A stretch of DNA of 64,000 nucleotides from assembly GCF_020075705.1 (NCBI RefSeq), contig NZ_JAIQUM010000012.1, positions 1 through 64,000 on the forward strand, in the 5' to 3' direction. A program made the position numbers and the translations under genes. The stretch comes from Metabacillus rhizolycopersici. Lineage in GTDB: Bacteria; Bacillota; Bacilli; Bacillales; Bacillaceae. The notes under the pieces are model-generated. The model did not search any database. It saw nothing but the letters and a program-made list of their open reading frames with translations, and was not told the origin of the DNA. Position 1 is the stretch's first letter. Each line of letters opens with the position of its first letter. Below, piece after piece: positions 35,901 to 44,893 of the stretch.

Positions 35901-37270
35901 AAAAACTTTGGGGTGGACGTTTTCAAAAAACCCCTGAACAATGGGTGGATGAGTTCGGCGCATCCATCCATTTTGATCAGGAATTAGTTGAGGAGGACAT
36001 AACAGGTAGTCTTGCTCATGTGGATATGTTAGGTAAATGTGGGATTATTAGCAACGAAGAAGCGGAGCAAATCACCAAGGGTTTAACGACGCTTTTAGAA
36101 AAAGCAAAGAAGAATGAGCTTACCTTTTCAGTTAACTATGAGGATATTCATTTAAACATTGAAAAGATGTTAATTGATGAAATTGGTCCTGTAGGAGGAA
36201 AATTACATACAGGAAGAAGTCGAAACGATCAAGTTGCAACAGATATGCACTTATATTTACGTAAGCATGTAGTGATGGCTGTTGAGTTAATCGAAGGGCT
36301 TCAAAAATCTCTTTTAGCTAAGGCTGAAGAGCATGTAGAAACAATCTTACCGGGCTATACACATCTTCAACGGGCACAACCAATTTCATTTGCCCATCAT
36401 TTAATGGCTTATTTTTGGATGCTTGACCGTGATAAACAAAGATTTACCGAATCAATTAAACGAATTAACATTTCACCACTTGGAAGTGCTGCCCTTGCAG
36501 GAACAACCTTTCCGATTGATCGTGAGTATACGGCAGAAAAACTCGATTTTGACGGAATTTATGAAAATAGCCTAGATGGTGTAAGTGATCGAGATTTCAT
36601 CATTGAATTTTTAGGTAACAGTTCTTTGTTAATGATGCATCTATCACGTTTCTGTGAAGAAATCATTTTATGGTGCTCTCAAGAATTTCAATTTATTGAG
36701 CTTGATGATACGTACGCAACTGGAAGTAGTATCATGCCACAGAAAAAGAATCCTGACATGGCAGAACTAATTAGAGGGAAAACAGGAAGAGTCTATGGTA
36801 ATTTAATGTCTTTATTAACGATATTAAAAGGACTTCCGTTAGCATATAATAAAGACCTTCAGGAAGATAAAGAAGGAATGTTTGATACTGTCAAAACAAT
36901 TGAAGGCAGTCTTCAAATATTTATCGGTATGATTGATTCATTAAAAGTGAACAAAGAAAAGATGGAAAAGGCTACAAACGAAGACTTTTCGAATGCAACT
37001 GAACTCGCTGATTATCTTTCTACTAAAGGAATGCCTTTTAGAGAAGCGCATGAGGTTGTAGGAACTCTTGTTTATCAGTGCATTCAAAAAGGTATTTACT
37101 TAAAAGATTTACCATTTGAAGACTACAAACAATCTTCTGAACTGTTTCAGGAGGATTTATATGAAATTATTAGTCCTTATGAAGCCGTTAGAAAGCGGAT
37201 GAGCGCTGGTGGGACAGGCTTCATAATGGTGAGAAACGCAATCGAAAAAGCGAAAGCGACTTTAAACTAA
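35897..37270 (+). CDS. argH: Argininosuccinate lyase
   Basis: 457 residues from the ATG that overlaps the argG stop; a longer frame from 35843 lies inside argG. The fumarase/aspartase superfamily signature [20 protein letters not shown] is at about residues 277-296, with the catalytic Ser in its first part, and [12 protein letters not shown] near 108. It splits argininosuccinate to arginine and fumarate, the last step of arginine synthesis. The start GAAGGTAGAAGT site lies in the argG end. Confidence 0.97.
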   Translation: MKKLWGGRFQKTPEQWVDEFGASIHFDQELVEEDITGSLAHVDMLGKCGIISNEEAEQITKGLTTLLEKAKKNELTFSVNYEDIHLNIEKMLIDEIGPVGGKLHTGRSRNDQVATDMHLYLRKHVVMAVELIEGLQKSLLAKAEEHVETILPGYTHLQRAQPISFAHHLMAYFWMLDRDKQRFTESIKRINISPLGSAALAGTTFPIDREYTAEKLDFDGIYENSLDGVSDRDFIIEFLGNSSLLMMHLSRFCEEIILWCSQEFQFIELDDTYATGSSIMPQKKNPDMAELIRGKTGRVYGNLMSLLTILKGLPLAYNKDLQEDKEGMFDTVKTIEGSLQIFIGMIDSLKVNKEKMEKATNEDFSNATELADYLSTKGMPFREAHEVVGTLVYQCIQKGIYLKDLPFEDYKQSSELFQEDLYEIISPYEAVRKRMSAGGTGFIMVRNAIEKAKATLN

Positions 37271-37292
37271 GTCTACAATAGTGAGTGAATAA

Positions 37293-37341
37293 GCTTCTTA
37301 TTTTCAGAGACACTAATCGCGAGTAAATGAAAATAAGGAGC
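37293..37341 (+). promoter_or_regulatory. Hairpin masking the ribosome binding site of the small gene after argH
   Basis: GCTTCTTATTTTCA (37293-37306) pairs with TGAAAATAAGGAGC (37328-37341) over 14 bp with one G-T pair. The 3' arm contains the AAGGAG that serves the TTG start at 37350. No T tract follows, so it is unlikely to be a terminator and may control translation. Confidence 0.6.
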
Positions 37342-37349
37342 TGACTGTT

Positions 37350-37511
37350 TTGGAAGAAAAACGAGTAACAAGACAAACATATTATTATGATCATCAAGGT
37401 GAACTTGAAACGATTCAGCAAATAGCTGATGCTTATTCAGGTGGTTTCGTTGATCAGCAATTTCACCAAAATTTTGGTATTAATGAGCAATTCCAAGCGA
37501 GAGAAGAATAG
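37350..37511 (+). CDS. Small protein after argH, unknown function
   Basis: 53 residues from a TTG start, 9 bases after AAGGAG; too short for most gene finders. It starts MEEKRVTRQTYYYDHQG and ends GINEQFQAREE; it is hydrophilic, rich in Gln and Tyr, with no membrane segment or cysteine. B. subtilis has a similarly placed small gene, ytzD, in the argGH operon as I recall, but I cannot confirm homology. It lies 79 bases after argH before the first clear terminator, so it is likely co-transcribed. Its ribosome binding site is inside a strong hairpin. Confidence 0.65.
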   Translation: MEEKRVTRQTYYYDHQGELETIQQIADAYSGGFVDQQFHQNFGINEQFQAREE

Positions 37512-37530
37512 TCTGAGTGTGAATACAAAA

Positions 37531-37562
37531 AATGGCTGGCTGATAGTTGTCGGTCTTTTTTT
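37531..37562 (+). terminator. Terminator of the argGH operon
   Basis: GGCTGGC pairs with GTCGGTC (several G-T pairs), flanked by A6 and T7 tracts. Confidence 0.6.
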
Positions 37563-37766
37563 GTATGCAAATTTTATGAATTCAATTCCGTTTTTACAAA
37601 ATGTTACAAGATCTTAAATAAGCTTATTGTAAAATGGGAGTAATGTTAGGTGGGGGAACTTCCCTGTGTATCACCATCTTGAAGTAAATTTGCAGTGAAA
37701 TCAAACGATAGATTAGGGCAATATTGGAAAAATCAAGAGTCATCAATAATACGAGGAGGATTTAGG

Positions 37767-38888
37767 ATGAAAATTGGTATTCCTACAGAGATAAAAAATA
37801 ATGAAAATCGTGTTGCCATGACTCCCGCAGGTGCATTCCAGCTCGTGAAATCTGGACACGAAGTCTATATTGAATCAAATGCAGGTGTAGAGTCAGGATT
37901 TTCAGATGAGCAATATACAGAAGCTGGTGCCAAAATAGTTGGAAATGCTCAGCAAGCATGGGCTACTGATATGGTTATGAAGGTAAAGGAGCCGGTAAAA
38001 GAGGAATATCAATATTTCCGTGAGGGATTAATTTTATTTACGTATTTACATCTTGCAGCAGAGCCTGAGCTAACATTAGCATTAATTGATCATAAAGTAA
38101 TTGCTATCGCTTATGAAACCGTTCAGCTTACGAATGGCTCTCTACCACTTCTAACGCCAATGAGCGAAGTTGCTGGTCGAATGGCTTCTCAAATTGGTGC
38201 GCAATTTTTAGAGAAACCAAGAGGAGGTAAGGGCATTTTATTGGCTGGAGTACCAGGAACTAAGCGGGGGAAAGTTACAATTATTGGCGGTGGAGTTGCG
38301 GGTACAAACGCAGCCAAAATCGCGATTGGACTAGGTGCTGAGGTAACCATTTTAGATGTCAATCCTGAAAGACTAAGACAATTAGATGATATTTATGGTA
38401 AAGACATTTCAACTCTAATGTCTAACTCTTTTAATATTTCTGAATCTGTTCGCGAATCTGATTTAGTTATTGGTGCAGTATTAATTCCGGGAGCAAAAGC
38501 ACCGAAGCTTGTGTCAGAGGATGACGTACGGTCGATGTCAAAAGGTTCTGTCATTGTTGATATTGCCATTGATCAAGGGGGGATTTTTGCCACGACTGAC
38601 AAAATAACGACACATGATCATCCGACTTATGTGAAACATGGCGTTTTACATTATGCAGTGGCAAATATGCCAGGCGCTGTTCCGCGAACGTCAACCTTTG
38701 CGCTCACAAATGTCACAGTGCCTTATGCTGTGCAAATCGCATCAAAGGGTTATAAAAAGGCCTGCTTGGAAAATGAAGCGTTATTAAAAGGTGTAAATAC
38801 ATTAGATGGAAATGTAACGTATGAGGCTGTAGCAACAGCACATGGGCTCACTTACCTTGATCCACGTACTTTGTTACTAAGTACTTAA
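37767..38888 (+). CDS. ald: Alanine dehydrogenase
   Basis: 373 residues from the ATG at 37767 after GAGGAGGA; the frame to 37695 is not used. It interconverts L-alanine and pyruvate with NAD. The N-terminus [17 protein letters not shown], the [14 protein letters not shown] signature near residue 132 and the Rossmann loop [15 protein letters not shown] near 173 are clear. The enzyme feeds pyruvate metabolism and supports sporulation in B. subtilis. Monocistronic. Confidence 0.97.
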   Translation: MKIGIPTEIKNNENRVAMTPAGAFQLVKSGHEVYIESNAGVESGFSDEQYTEAGAKIVGNAQQAWATDMVMKVKEPVKEEYQYFREGLILFTYLHLAAEPELTLALIDHKVIAIAYETVQLTNGSLPLLTPMSEVAGRMASQIGAQFLEKPRGGKGILLAGVPGTKRGKVTIIGGGVAGTNAAKIAIGLGAEVTILDVNPERLRQLDDIYGKDISTLMSNSFNISESVRESDLVIGAVLIPGAKAPKLVSEDDVRSMSKGSVIVDIAIDQGGIFATTDKITTHDHPTYVKHGVLHYAVANMPGAVPRTSTFALTNVTVPYAVQIASKGYKKACLENEALLKGVNTLDGNVTYEAVATAHGLTYLDPRTLLLST

Positions 38889-39007
38889 AATTGTTAAACG
38901 TAATTTTAAAAAGCTAAATGTTTTAATCTAACGTAGAAATAGGGTAAGATTTTTTATAGAAGTGATTGCTTCTGCTAGAAAAAATAAGATGAGAGCAGGT
39001 GGAGATA

Positions 39008-39688
39008 ATGCAAGTTTCTTATCATGGTCATTCAGCCGTGCAAGTTTCAACAGGAACGAAAAAGATTATTATTGACCCGTTTATTAATGGCAATGAGTTA
39101 TCAGATTTAGAAGTAGCTAATCTTGAAGTTGATGTGATTATATTAACACATGGTCACAATGATCATTTCGGTGACACGGTAGAAATTGCTAAGAAAAACA
39201 ATGCATTAGTGATTGCTCCTTATGAATTAGCAGTCTACATAGGTAAGAATGATATTAAGATTCATCCAATGAATATAGGTGGAGCTTATCAATTTGATTT
39301 TGGTACAGTAAAATTGACACAGGCTTTTCATGGATCAAGCTATGAAGAACAAGATGGAACTGTCGTCTATACTGGTATGCCTTCAGGAGTATTATTAACA
39401 GTTAACGGGCAAACAATTTATCATGCTGGTGATACTGCATTGTTTTCAGATATGAAAATGATTGGAGAACGAAATTCGATCGATCTAGCATTTTTACCAA
39501 TTGGGGATAATTTAACAATGGGTCCAGAGGATGCGGTAGCTGCTGCTGATTGGCTAAAGGCGAAAAAAGTCGTACCGATTCATTATAATACGTTTCCTGC
39601 GATTAAACAGGATCCGGTAAAGTTCACAGATATGTTACCGAAAGATGTGGGTGTTCCATTAAAGGTAGGAGAAAAGCTCGAACTATAA
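39008..39688 (+). CDS. ytkL: YtkL, metallo-beta-lactamase-fold hydrolase (UPF0173)
   Basis: 226 residues from the ATG at 39008, the B. subtilis length; a GTG three codons earlier lies inside the GGTGGAG site. The fold motif [10 protein letters not shown] (residues about 50-59) binds two metals, and [13 protein letters not shown] near 140 and [13 protein letters not shown] near 196 complete the ligand set. It is a predicted metal-dependent hydrolase of unknown substrate. Confidence 0.92.
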   Translation: MQVSYHGHSAVQVSTGTKKIIIDPFINGNELSDLEVANLEVDVIILTHGHNDHFGDTVEIAKKNNALVIAPYELAVYIGKNDIKIHPMNIGGAYQFDFGTVKLTQAFHGSSYEEQDGTVVYTGMPSGVLLTVNGQTIYHAGDTALFSDMKMIGERNSIDLAFLPIGDNLTMGPEDAVAAADWLKAKKVVPIHYNTFPAIKQDPVKFTDMLPKDVGVPLKVGEKLEL

Positions 39689-39770
39689 AGTGAAGCTTCT
39701 ATCAGTCGTGTGTATGTGTTCATCTATCTCTTTTGATGGATAGATGACCGTTAATTTGCGATAAACCCTA

Positions 39771-39818
39771 AAAAAGAAGTGGATGTGATTACTTACAATC
39801 ATCCACTTCTTTTTTTTT
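39771..39818 (+). terminator. ytkL terminator
   Basis: A perfect 15-bp stem AAAAAGAAGTGGATG with CATCCACTTCTTTTT and more T. A second perfect hairpin, CATCTATC/GATAGATG, lies upstream at 39721-39746. Confidence 0.88.
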
Positions 39819-39866
39819 AGTACATGCATAAACTATAGAAATGTTTAATTTGAAAGGATGATCCTT

Positions 39867-40112
39867 TTGAAAAATTTACTTTATGTCTTATTGGCCTTAA
39901 TGATGCTCTTTTTTGGATTAAGGTATATGACTTTATCAGGAAATCAGATGCAAACCGTTTTTGCGATGAGTTGGTTGTGTTTAGCGTTCTTTGTGATTGG
40001 AGGAAATTTCACACAATTTTTATATCGTCCAAAGAAACTGGTTCGTGTAAAACACGTACAGTCATACAGAAGAAATCGTCAAAAAAAAAGACAGCGTCAA
40101 ACCATGCGTTGA
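39867..40112 (+). CDS. Small membrane protein, unknown function
   Basis: 81 residues. Two hydrophobic segments (about 4-20 and 32-50) and a very basic C-terminus ending with RRNRQKKRQRQ. The start is TTG at 39867, 8 bases after AAAGGATGAT; the ATG at 39858 lies inside that site and is too close. The positive-inside rule puts both ends in the cytoplasm. Not recognised; it sits between ytkL and ytoI and may be co-transcribed with ytoI, 68 bases downstream. Confidence 0.6.
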   Translation: MKNLLYVLLALMMLFFGLRYMTLSGNQMQTVFAMSWLCLAFFVIGGNFTQFLYRPKKLVRVKHVQSYRRNRQKKRQRQTMR

Positions 40113-40180
40113 TATAAACTTGCACCACCCTTATAATAAAAGGGAGTAAACTATGGATATTATTTAAAGGGTGATGAAGC

Positions 40181-41491
40181 TTGGCTACTAAGCACGAGCA
40201 AATTTTACAATATATAACTTCACTTCCAGTAGGTGAAAAAATTTCAGTTCGACAAATTGCAAAGGATATTAACGTTAGTGAAGGGACTGCGTATCGCGCG
40301 ATTAAAGATGCGGAAAACAAAGGCTATGTAAGTACGATTGAACGTGTAGGAACAATTAGGATTGAAACAAAAAAGAAAGAAAACTTTGAGAAGCTAACCT
40401 ATGCGGAGGTCGTTAACATTGTTGATGGGCATGTTTTAGGTGGGCGAGCAGGACTACATAAAACCTTAAATAAGTTTGTCATTGGTGCTATGAAGATAGA
40501 TGCAATGATGCGATATACAGGGGCAGGGAACTTGTTAATAGTAGGAAACCGTACTAATGCTCATCAATATGCACTGGAGGCAGGCGCAGCTGTTTTAATA
40601 ACTGGCGGTTTTGATACTGATGACAGTGTGAAGAAACTCGCGGATGAGCTTGAATTGCCGATTATCTCAACAAGCTATGATACTTTCACTGTTGGAACGA
40701 TGATTAATCGAGCGATCTATGATCAATTAATCAAAAAGGAAGTTGTTCAAGTAGAAGATATTTTAACTCCCGTTGAAAAAACAATTAGCTTAAAAACATC
40801 AGATACAGTGGCTACATGGTATCAGCATAATTTTGACACAGGACATGGTCGTTTTCCAGTCATAGATCAAAATCTAAAGGTACAAGGGATTATAACATCA
40901 AAGGATATAATGGGGCATGACCATTCCACGTTGATTGAAAAAGTCATGACAAAAAATCCGGTTACGGTCATTGGGAAAACATCTGTTGCATCTGCTGCTC
41001 AGATGATGGTTTGGGAAGGAATTGAGGTACTTCCAGTTGTTGATCAACAAATTCGATTATTAGGGATGATCAGTCGTCAAGATGTCTTAAAAGCATTACA
41101 AATGATTCAACGGCAACCGCAAATAGGTGAAAAGTTAGATGATATTGTCACAAATCAATTTGTGACAATTGATGATGAATCAAAGCGAAGTAGTATTTTT
41201 CGCTGTGAAGTAACCCCACAAATGACAAACCACCTTGGGACGATTTCATATGGGGTTTTTACCACCCTTGTTACAGAATCAGCGAATCGATTTTTACGAG
41301 CGCAAAAAAAGGGTGATATGGTTGTTGAAAATATTACCATATACTTTATTAAGTCTGTTCAAATGGAAACAATGCTTGAGCTTCATCCGAAAGTATTAGA
41401 GGTTGGGAGAAAATTCGGAAAGATTGATATTGAAGCATATAGTGATGGAATGGTTGTGGGTAAAGCGATGATGATGGTTCAATTTATTTAA
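40181..41491 (+). CDS. ytoI: YtoI, HTH-DRTGG-CBS-hotdog protein
   Basis: 436 residues with four modules: an N-terminal winged helix (VRQIAKDINVSEGTAYRAIK), a DRTGG-like domain (about 70-190, with GNRTNAHQYALEAGAAVLIT), a CBS pair (about 195-310, with GRFPVIDQNLKVQGIITSKD), and a C-terminal thioesterase-like hotdog domain. The combination suggests a nucleotide-sensing transcription regulator; it is similar to B. subtilis YtoI, of unknown target. TTG start after AAAGGGTGATG. It ends at a terminator shared with convergent ytpI. Confidence 0.9.
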   Translation: MATKHEQILQYITSLPVGEKISVRQIAKDINVSEGTAYRAIKDAENKGYVSTIERVGTIRIETKKKENFEKLTYAEVVNIVDGHVLGGRAGLHKTLNKFVIGAMKIDAMMRYTGAGNLLIVGNRTNAHQYALEAGAAVLITGGFDTDDSVKKLADELELPIISTSYDTFTVGTMINRAIYDQLIKKEVVQVEDILTPVEKTISLKTSDTVATWYQHNFDTGHGRFPVIDQNLKVQGIITSKDIMGHDHSTLIEKVMTKNPVTVIGKTSVASAAQMMVWEGIEVLPVVDQQIRLLGMISRQDVLKALQMIQRQPQIGEKLDDIVTNQFVTIDDESKRSSIFRCEVTPQMTNHLGTISYGVFTTLVTESANRFLRAQKKGDMVVENITIYFIKSVQMETMLELHPKVLEVGRKFGKIDIEAYSDGMVVGKAMMMVQFI

Positions 41492-41496
41492 AGGAA

Positions 41497-41530
41497 AGAA
41501 GAGGCAAATTAAAGGCCTCTTCTTATTTTT
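41497..41530 (+). terminator. ytoI terminator
   Basis: AGAAGAGGC with GCCTCTTCT followed by TATTTTT. The 3' arm overlaps the stop codon of ytpI on the opposite strand. Confidence 0.8.
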
Positions 41531-41816
41531 GCTCTTCTTTTATTACATCAGGTAAGTATTGCTTATAAGCGCGAAACCCAGCCCAACTGCTGCTAAAACC
41601 AACGATTACAAAGATAATTCCGATAATGAATGATAAGCTAGACCGAAAGAGGAATAATTGATTAAGACCGTATAACGCAACAAATAAACCTAATGCAATA
41701 CTTGATTTTGCTGATATCCATTGTTTTACGATTGGCTTAGTTGATCTATATGCTTTTACCTTATAGAAGGCGTAAAAGGATAATGCAAAAACGATGAGGA
41801 TAACCAACACTGGCAT
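41523..41816 (-). CDS. ytpI: YtpI-like membrane protein
   Basis: 97 residues with three hydrophobic segments (about 2-18, 38-56 and 62-82). The strings WISAKSSIALG and GLNQLFLF and the end KQYLPDVI fit the YtpI family as I remember it. Function unknown. GGTGGTGG precedes the ATG by 9 bases. It is convergent with ytoI and divergent from nrnA, the same neighbourhood as in B. subtilis. Confidence 0.82.
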   Translation of the reverse strand: MPVLVILIVFALSFYAFYKVKAYRSTKPIVKQWISAKSSIALGLFVALYGLNQLFLFRSSLSFIIGIIFVIVGFSSSWAGFRAYKQYLPDVIKEEQK

Positions 41817-42002
41817 AGTAATAAGCCACCACCTATATTATTTATTCTTACATCTAGCTTTATAGTAACTGATAAATAATCCCTTTTATTTTACCATGTG
41901 GAATGAAAAATGTATTCATTTCTGATTTACAGAGTATTCTTTCTTTTTAAATACACCTATTTATGATTTAATATTCTATAAAGAATCTTAAAGGAGAGTC
42001 AA

Positions 42003-42941
42003 ATGAAACAACAAATTTTAGATGAAATCCACCAAAATGAAACAATTATTATTCATAGACATGTTCGTCCAGATCCAGATGCGTATGGTTCACAATGTGG
42101 TTTGGCCGAAATCTTAAAAGCGTCCTATCCAGATAAAAGAATTTACGTCGTCGGGGAAAGTGAGCCTAGTCTAGAATTTCTTTATAAAATGGATATTGTA
42201 GAAGATGACATGTATAAGGATGCGCTCGTAATCGTTTGTGATACTGCCAATCAGGCTCGTGTAAGTGATCAACGCTATAAAAATGGAAAAAAGCTTATTA
42301 AAATTGATCATCATCCAAATGATGATAAGTATGGAGACCTACTTTGGGTTGATACAACTGCGAGTGCAACAAGTGAAATGATTTATGATCTGTTTTTAGT
42401 CGGTAAAGAGAACCGCCTAATACTTCCAAAGAAAGCAGCACAGCTATTATATGCAGGAATTGTTGGAGATACTGGTCGATTCTTATTTAAAAGTACAACA
42501 GAAAAGACATTTCGTTATGCTAGTGCACTAATCTCTGAAGGAATTGAGTTTACCCCGTTATATGATGAACTTTACAAAACAAAACGTAATGTTGCTAAGT
42601 TAAGTGGCTATGTATTGCAAAATTTTAACTTAACATCATCCGGGGCGGCGTCTATGAATATTTCAAAGGAAATATTAAGAGAATATGAGGTAACTGCATC
42701 AGAGGCATCTCAATTAGTTGGATTGCTCGGAAATATCGAGGGTGTAAAATCATGGGTGTTTTTCGTTGAAGAAGAAAATCAAATTCGCGTAAGATTAAGA
42801 TCGAAAAGTCTAATTATTAATGGGCTAGCGAAAAAATATAAAGGTGGCGGACATCCATTAGCGTCAGGTGCATCTGTTGACAGTTGGGAAGAGGCTGACC
42901 ATGTTCTTAAGGATTTAGAGGCGCTTTGTCAGGGAAATTGA
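42003..42941 (+). CDS. nrnA: NrnA, oligoribonuclease and pAp phosphatase
   Basis: 312 residues (B. subtilis 313). DHH-family motifs: HRHVRPDPDAYGSQCG near residue 17, VCDTANQAR near 80, DHHPNDDKYGD near 103, and the C-terminal DHHA1 motif GGGHPLASGA near 281. It degrades 2- to 5-mer RNA to nucleotides and dephosphorylates pAp. AAAGGAGAG precedes the ATG. Single-gene unit with a terminator. Confidence 0.95.
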   Translation: MKQQILDEIHQNETIIIHRHVRPDPDAYGSQCGLAEILKASYPDKRIYVVGESEPSLEFLYKMDIVEDDMYKDALVIVCDTANQARVSDQRYKNGKKLIKIDHHPNDDKYGDLLWVDTTASATSEMIYDLFLVGKENRLILPKKAAQLLYAGIVGDTGRFLFKSTTEKTFRYASALISEGIEFTPLYDELYKTKRNVAKLSGYVLQNFNLTSSGAASMNISKEILREYEVTASEASQLVGLLGNIEGVKSWVFFVEEENQIRVRLRSKSLIINGLAKKYKGGGHPLASGASVDSWEEADHVLKDLEALCQGN

Positions 42942-42965
42942 GCAAATAAATTGACGATATGTATT

Positions 42966-43001
42966 GGTTCGGAAAGCCTGATTGCGATTCCGAACCTTTT
43001 T
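42966..43001 (+). terminator. nrnA terminator
   Basis: GGTTCGGAA with TTCCGAACC, then five T residues. A repeat copy begins about four bases later. Confidence 0.85.
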
Positions 43002-43004
43002 CAT

Positions 43005-43110
43005 GATATCAGAATTTATAAGTTTTGGCTTCGAGAATTGTCCAGCGCAAGCGTCCGGCCCCTCTTGGGTCTATGCCTGAGGCTGATCAAGGCGCTTGCG
43101 CTTTTCTTAA
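43005..43110 (+). repeat. Dispersed palindromic repeat, copy G (type II, hairpin deleted)
   Basis: Type II head (TATCAGAATTTATAAGTTTT, GGCTTCGAGAATTG), CAGCGCAAGCGTCCGG, CCCCTCTTGGGTCTA, then directly TGCCTGAGGCTGATCAAGG and GCGCTTGCGCTTTTCTTA. The whole variable hairpin is missing. Confidence 0.9.
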
Positions 43111-43213
43111 TTAAATTTGGTGAAAGAATGTCATGATAAATGAAAGACTAAATGATTGATTTTATGAGGTAGGACAAAATAGTTGGTGGTGTGATGCGGA
43201 AGGTTGATAACGC

Positions 43214-43402
43214 TTACTTTTTTCTGTTAGGGATAAACCAAAATCCAATATCTGTAGCATCCTCATATACATCGAGGTTTAATAGTTGTATCTCTTTTTT
43301 TATGAGATTTGCTAATTCTGGAGATTCAACATAAGCTGAAAAACCATTTTTAATATGTTCTATTTTTTCTTGTGCAAGTTTTTTAGAACTAAAAATATAC
43401 AA
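43214..43402 (-). CDS. Small cytoplasmic protein, unknown function
   Basis: 62 residues. It is supported by an excellent AAAGGAGGCGATAAC site right before the ATG. Sequence is mixed and charged (for example KKLAQEKIEHIKNG, then LANLIKKEIQLLNLD), predicted to form an alpha helix, a strand and a helix, ending with GFWFIPNRKK. No membrane segment. It is not a shadow of another gene, since it lies in open intergenic space between nrnA and ytrI. I do not recognise the family. Confidence 0.65.
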   Translation of the reverse strand: MYIFSSKKLAQEKIEHIKNGFSAYVESPELANLIKKEIQLLNLDVYEDATDIGFWFIPNRKK

Positions 43403-43745
43403 TGTTATCGCCTCCTTTTCAAATGAATTCGGGAAATCATCATTTTATTTAACTTCAAGTGCGAATTTGGGAATAGGTCATAGTTTGATATGTAGACAAG
43501 GGTCTACAAGTTGGTTAAGCTTGAGGTGTGTAGTGAATGGTGAGTTTTTACATAGTCGCATGGATGATGATTTGAAAATGTCTGACCCCAAATCACGCAA
43601 TTTGTAAAGCGAAATGTTACTTTGTTATGACGTCTAGTGTGATTGGGGCTCATTATTAAGTTTGAGTCAGTCTCTTATTCTACTTTATTCGCACTTTTGT
43701 TTCATTACGATTGTTTTCTACAAATAGTTTGAAAAACATTCAGTC
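43403..43745. repeat. Intergenic region with a 70-bp imperfect inverted repeat
   Basis: No gene is visible. At 43583-43652, TGACCCCAAATCACGC and GTGTGATTGGGGCTCA face each other as imperfect inverted repeats about 40 bases apart. It could be a decayed small mobile element or a hairpin; there is no T tract. Confidence 0.4.
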
Positions 43746-44249
43746 TTATTTTGAAAATGAGATTTCTACTTCAATATAAATAGTTGTATATAACATGAAT
43801 TTTGTCATCTCAAGCTTATATTCTTTCCCATCAATCGGAAAAATTTTGTTTTCAATCGTTTTTTCAATTAGTTTATGATTTGAGTAGACGCTTTCCATAT
43901 CCTTTGCAATTAGATCTGATAAATCTTTTTTAACATTTTCTTCAATACTTTTAATATAAAAATCTTTAGGTAGATATTTGTCCCCATTTGTTACATGTAC
44001 GTTAATCTCTTGTACGGTGACTTTTTGTTGAGCTTCTTTATTTAATTTTGAATATTCTTCTTGGTAAATTTCGATTTCTTTTTTTAACTTTTGAATAGTG
44101 ATATTCTGTTTATTTATAGTAGTTCGATGATCCTCTTGAATGACACCAAAAATAAAGAGAAAAACACCCCAGCTGATAATTGCTCCAATTGCAGCACCTG
44201 CAAAAAAACGTTGCCACGTTGGTTGTTGATAATGTGGTGGAATTCTCAT
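43746..44249 (-). CDS. ytrI: YtrI, sporulation membrane protein
   Basis: 167 residues from the ATG at 44249 (AGGAGC site), which overlaps the ytrH stop by 4 bases. MRIPPHYQQPTWQRFFAGA leads into one membrane segment (about 17-39), then a coiled coil (about 45-78) and an extracytoplasmic or intermembrane domain. In B. subtilis ytrH and ytrI are mother-cell genes needed for efficient sporulation; function at the molecular level is unknown. Confidence 0.88.
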   Translation of the reverse strand: MRIPPHYQQPTWQRFFAGAAIGAIISWGVFLFIFGVIQEDHRTTINKQNITIQKLKKEIEIYQEEYSKLNKEAQQKVTVQEINVHVTNGDKYLPKDFYIKSIEENVKKDLSDLIAKDMESVYSNHKLIEKTIENKIFPIDGKEYKLEMTKFMLYTTIYIEVEISFSK

Positions 44250-44581
44250 GATATATGCTCCTGCGTTAACCATATAATAAGGTGCCAGCCTGTTTGTGCC
44301 CCTCCCATAGCAGATATAATTAATAACACTTGTTTGACAATATCCCTTGTCTCGCCCTGAAAAATCCCACGTTCAAAGCTATAAAAAGCATCAAAGGTTC
44401 CACCGATTGCAGCAACGAGTGCCCATATTTTTAAGCGGTTCGCAAACTCAAACATTTTTGTTAATGGCGGCTCACCAGCCAAGAAGGCCCCAATTGCACC
44501 GATCAAGGTTCCACCTAAAAGTACACCTAAAGCAATAAAGAAGCTATGAATAAAAGCCGGAATAAAGGCCTCATTGTCCAT
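44246..44581 (-). CDS. ytrH: YtrH, sporulation membrane protein
   Basis: 111 residues from the ATG at 44581 after AGGAGG. Three hydrophobic segments (about 10-33, 50-66 and 80-104) with conserved glycines (LGVLLGGTLIGAIGAFLAGE) and the GGTFDAFYSFERGIF loop. Partner of YtrI in the same two-gene operon. A sigma-E-like promoter lies directly upstream. Confidence 0.9.
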   Translation of the reverse strand: MDNEAFIPAFIHSFFIALGVLLGGTLIGAIGAFLAGEPPLTKMFEFANRLKIWALVAAIGGTFDAFYSFERGIFQGETRDIVKQVLLIISAMGGAQTGWHLIIWLTQEHIS

Positions 44582-44603
44582 ACATATCAACCTCCTACTC
44601 TTA

Positions 44604-44631
44604 TGTATATGGACGACCTTTTTTAAGTATG
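44604..44631 (-). promoter_or_regulatory. Possible sigma-E promoter of ytrHI
   Basis: On the minus strand CATACTT, 13 bases, CATATACA. The -10 matches the sigma-E pattern CATAYAMT at seven of eight positions. Mother-cell expression of ytrHI is known in B. subtilis. Confidence 0.5.
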
Positions 44632-44893
44632 TTTTGATTTAATGGAAAATTTTAAAAGTAACGATGTAGCATTTGTTAACGGACAATTTATTCTTTCGTC
44701 GTAGAGTCCTCTGTGAATCTAAGAAGCGAAGATATGTCCTGCTCTATCCATTGACTTTGTGTTTCTTTGAATCTCTTATTTGTGAAGATAAAATTCTCGG
44801 AATATAATGAGGATATGGATATGCAAATTTCTAACGAAAGTTATTCATTCACATACATATTATTAACGATTATTTAGAAGGGAGGAAATTAGG

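Noticed and set aside
37429..37617. Plus-strand frame of 62 codons after argH
   Set aside because: It overlaps the TTG-started small gene in another frame, has no ribosome binding site and runs through the operon terminator.
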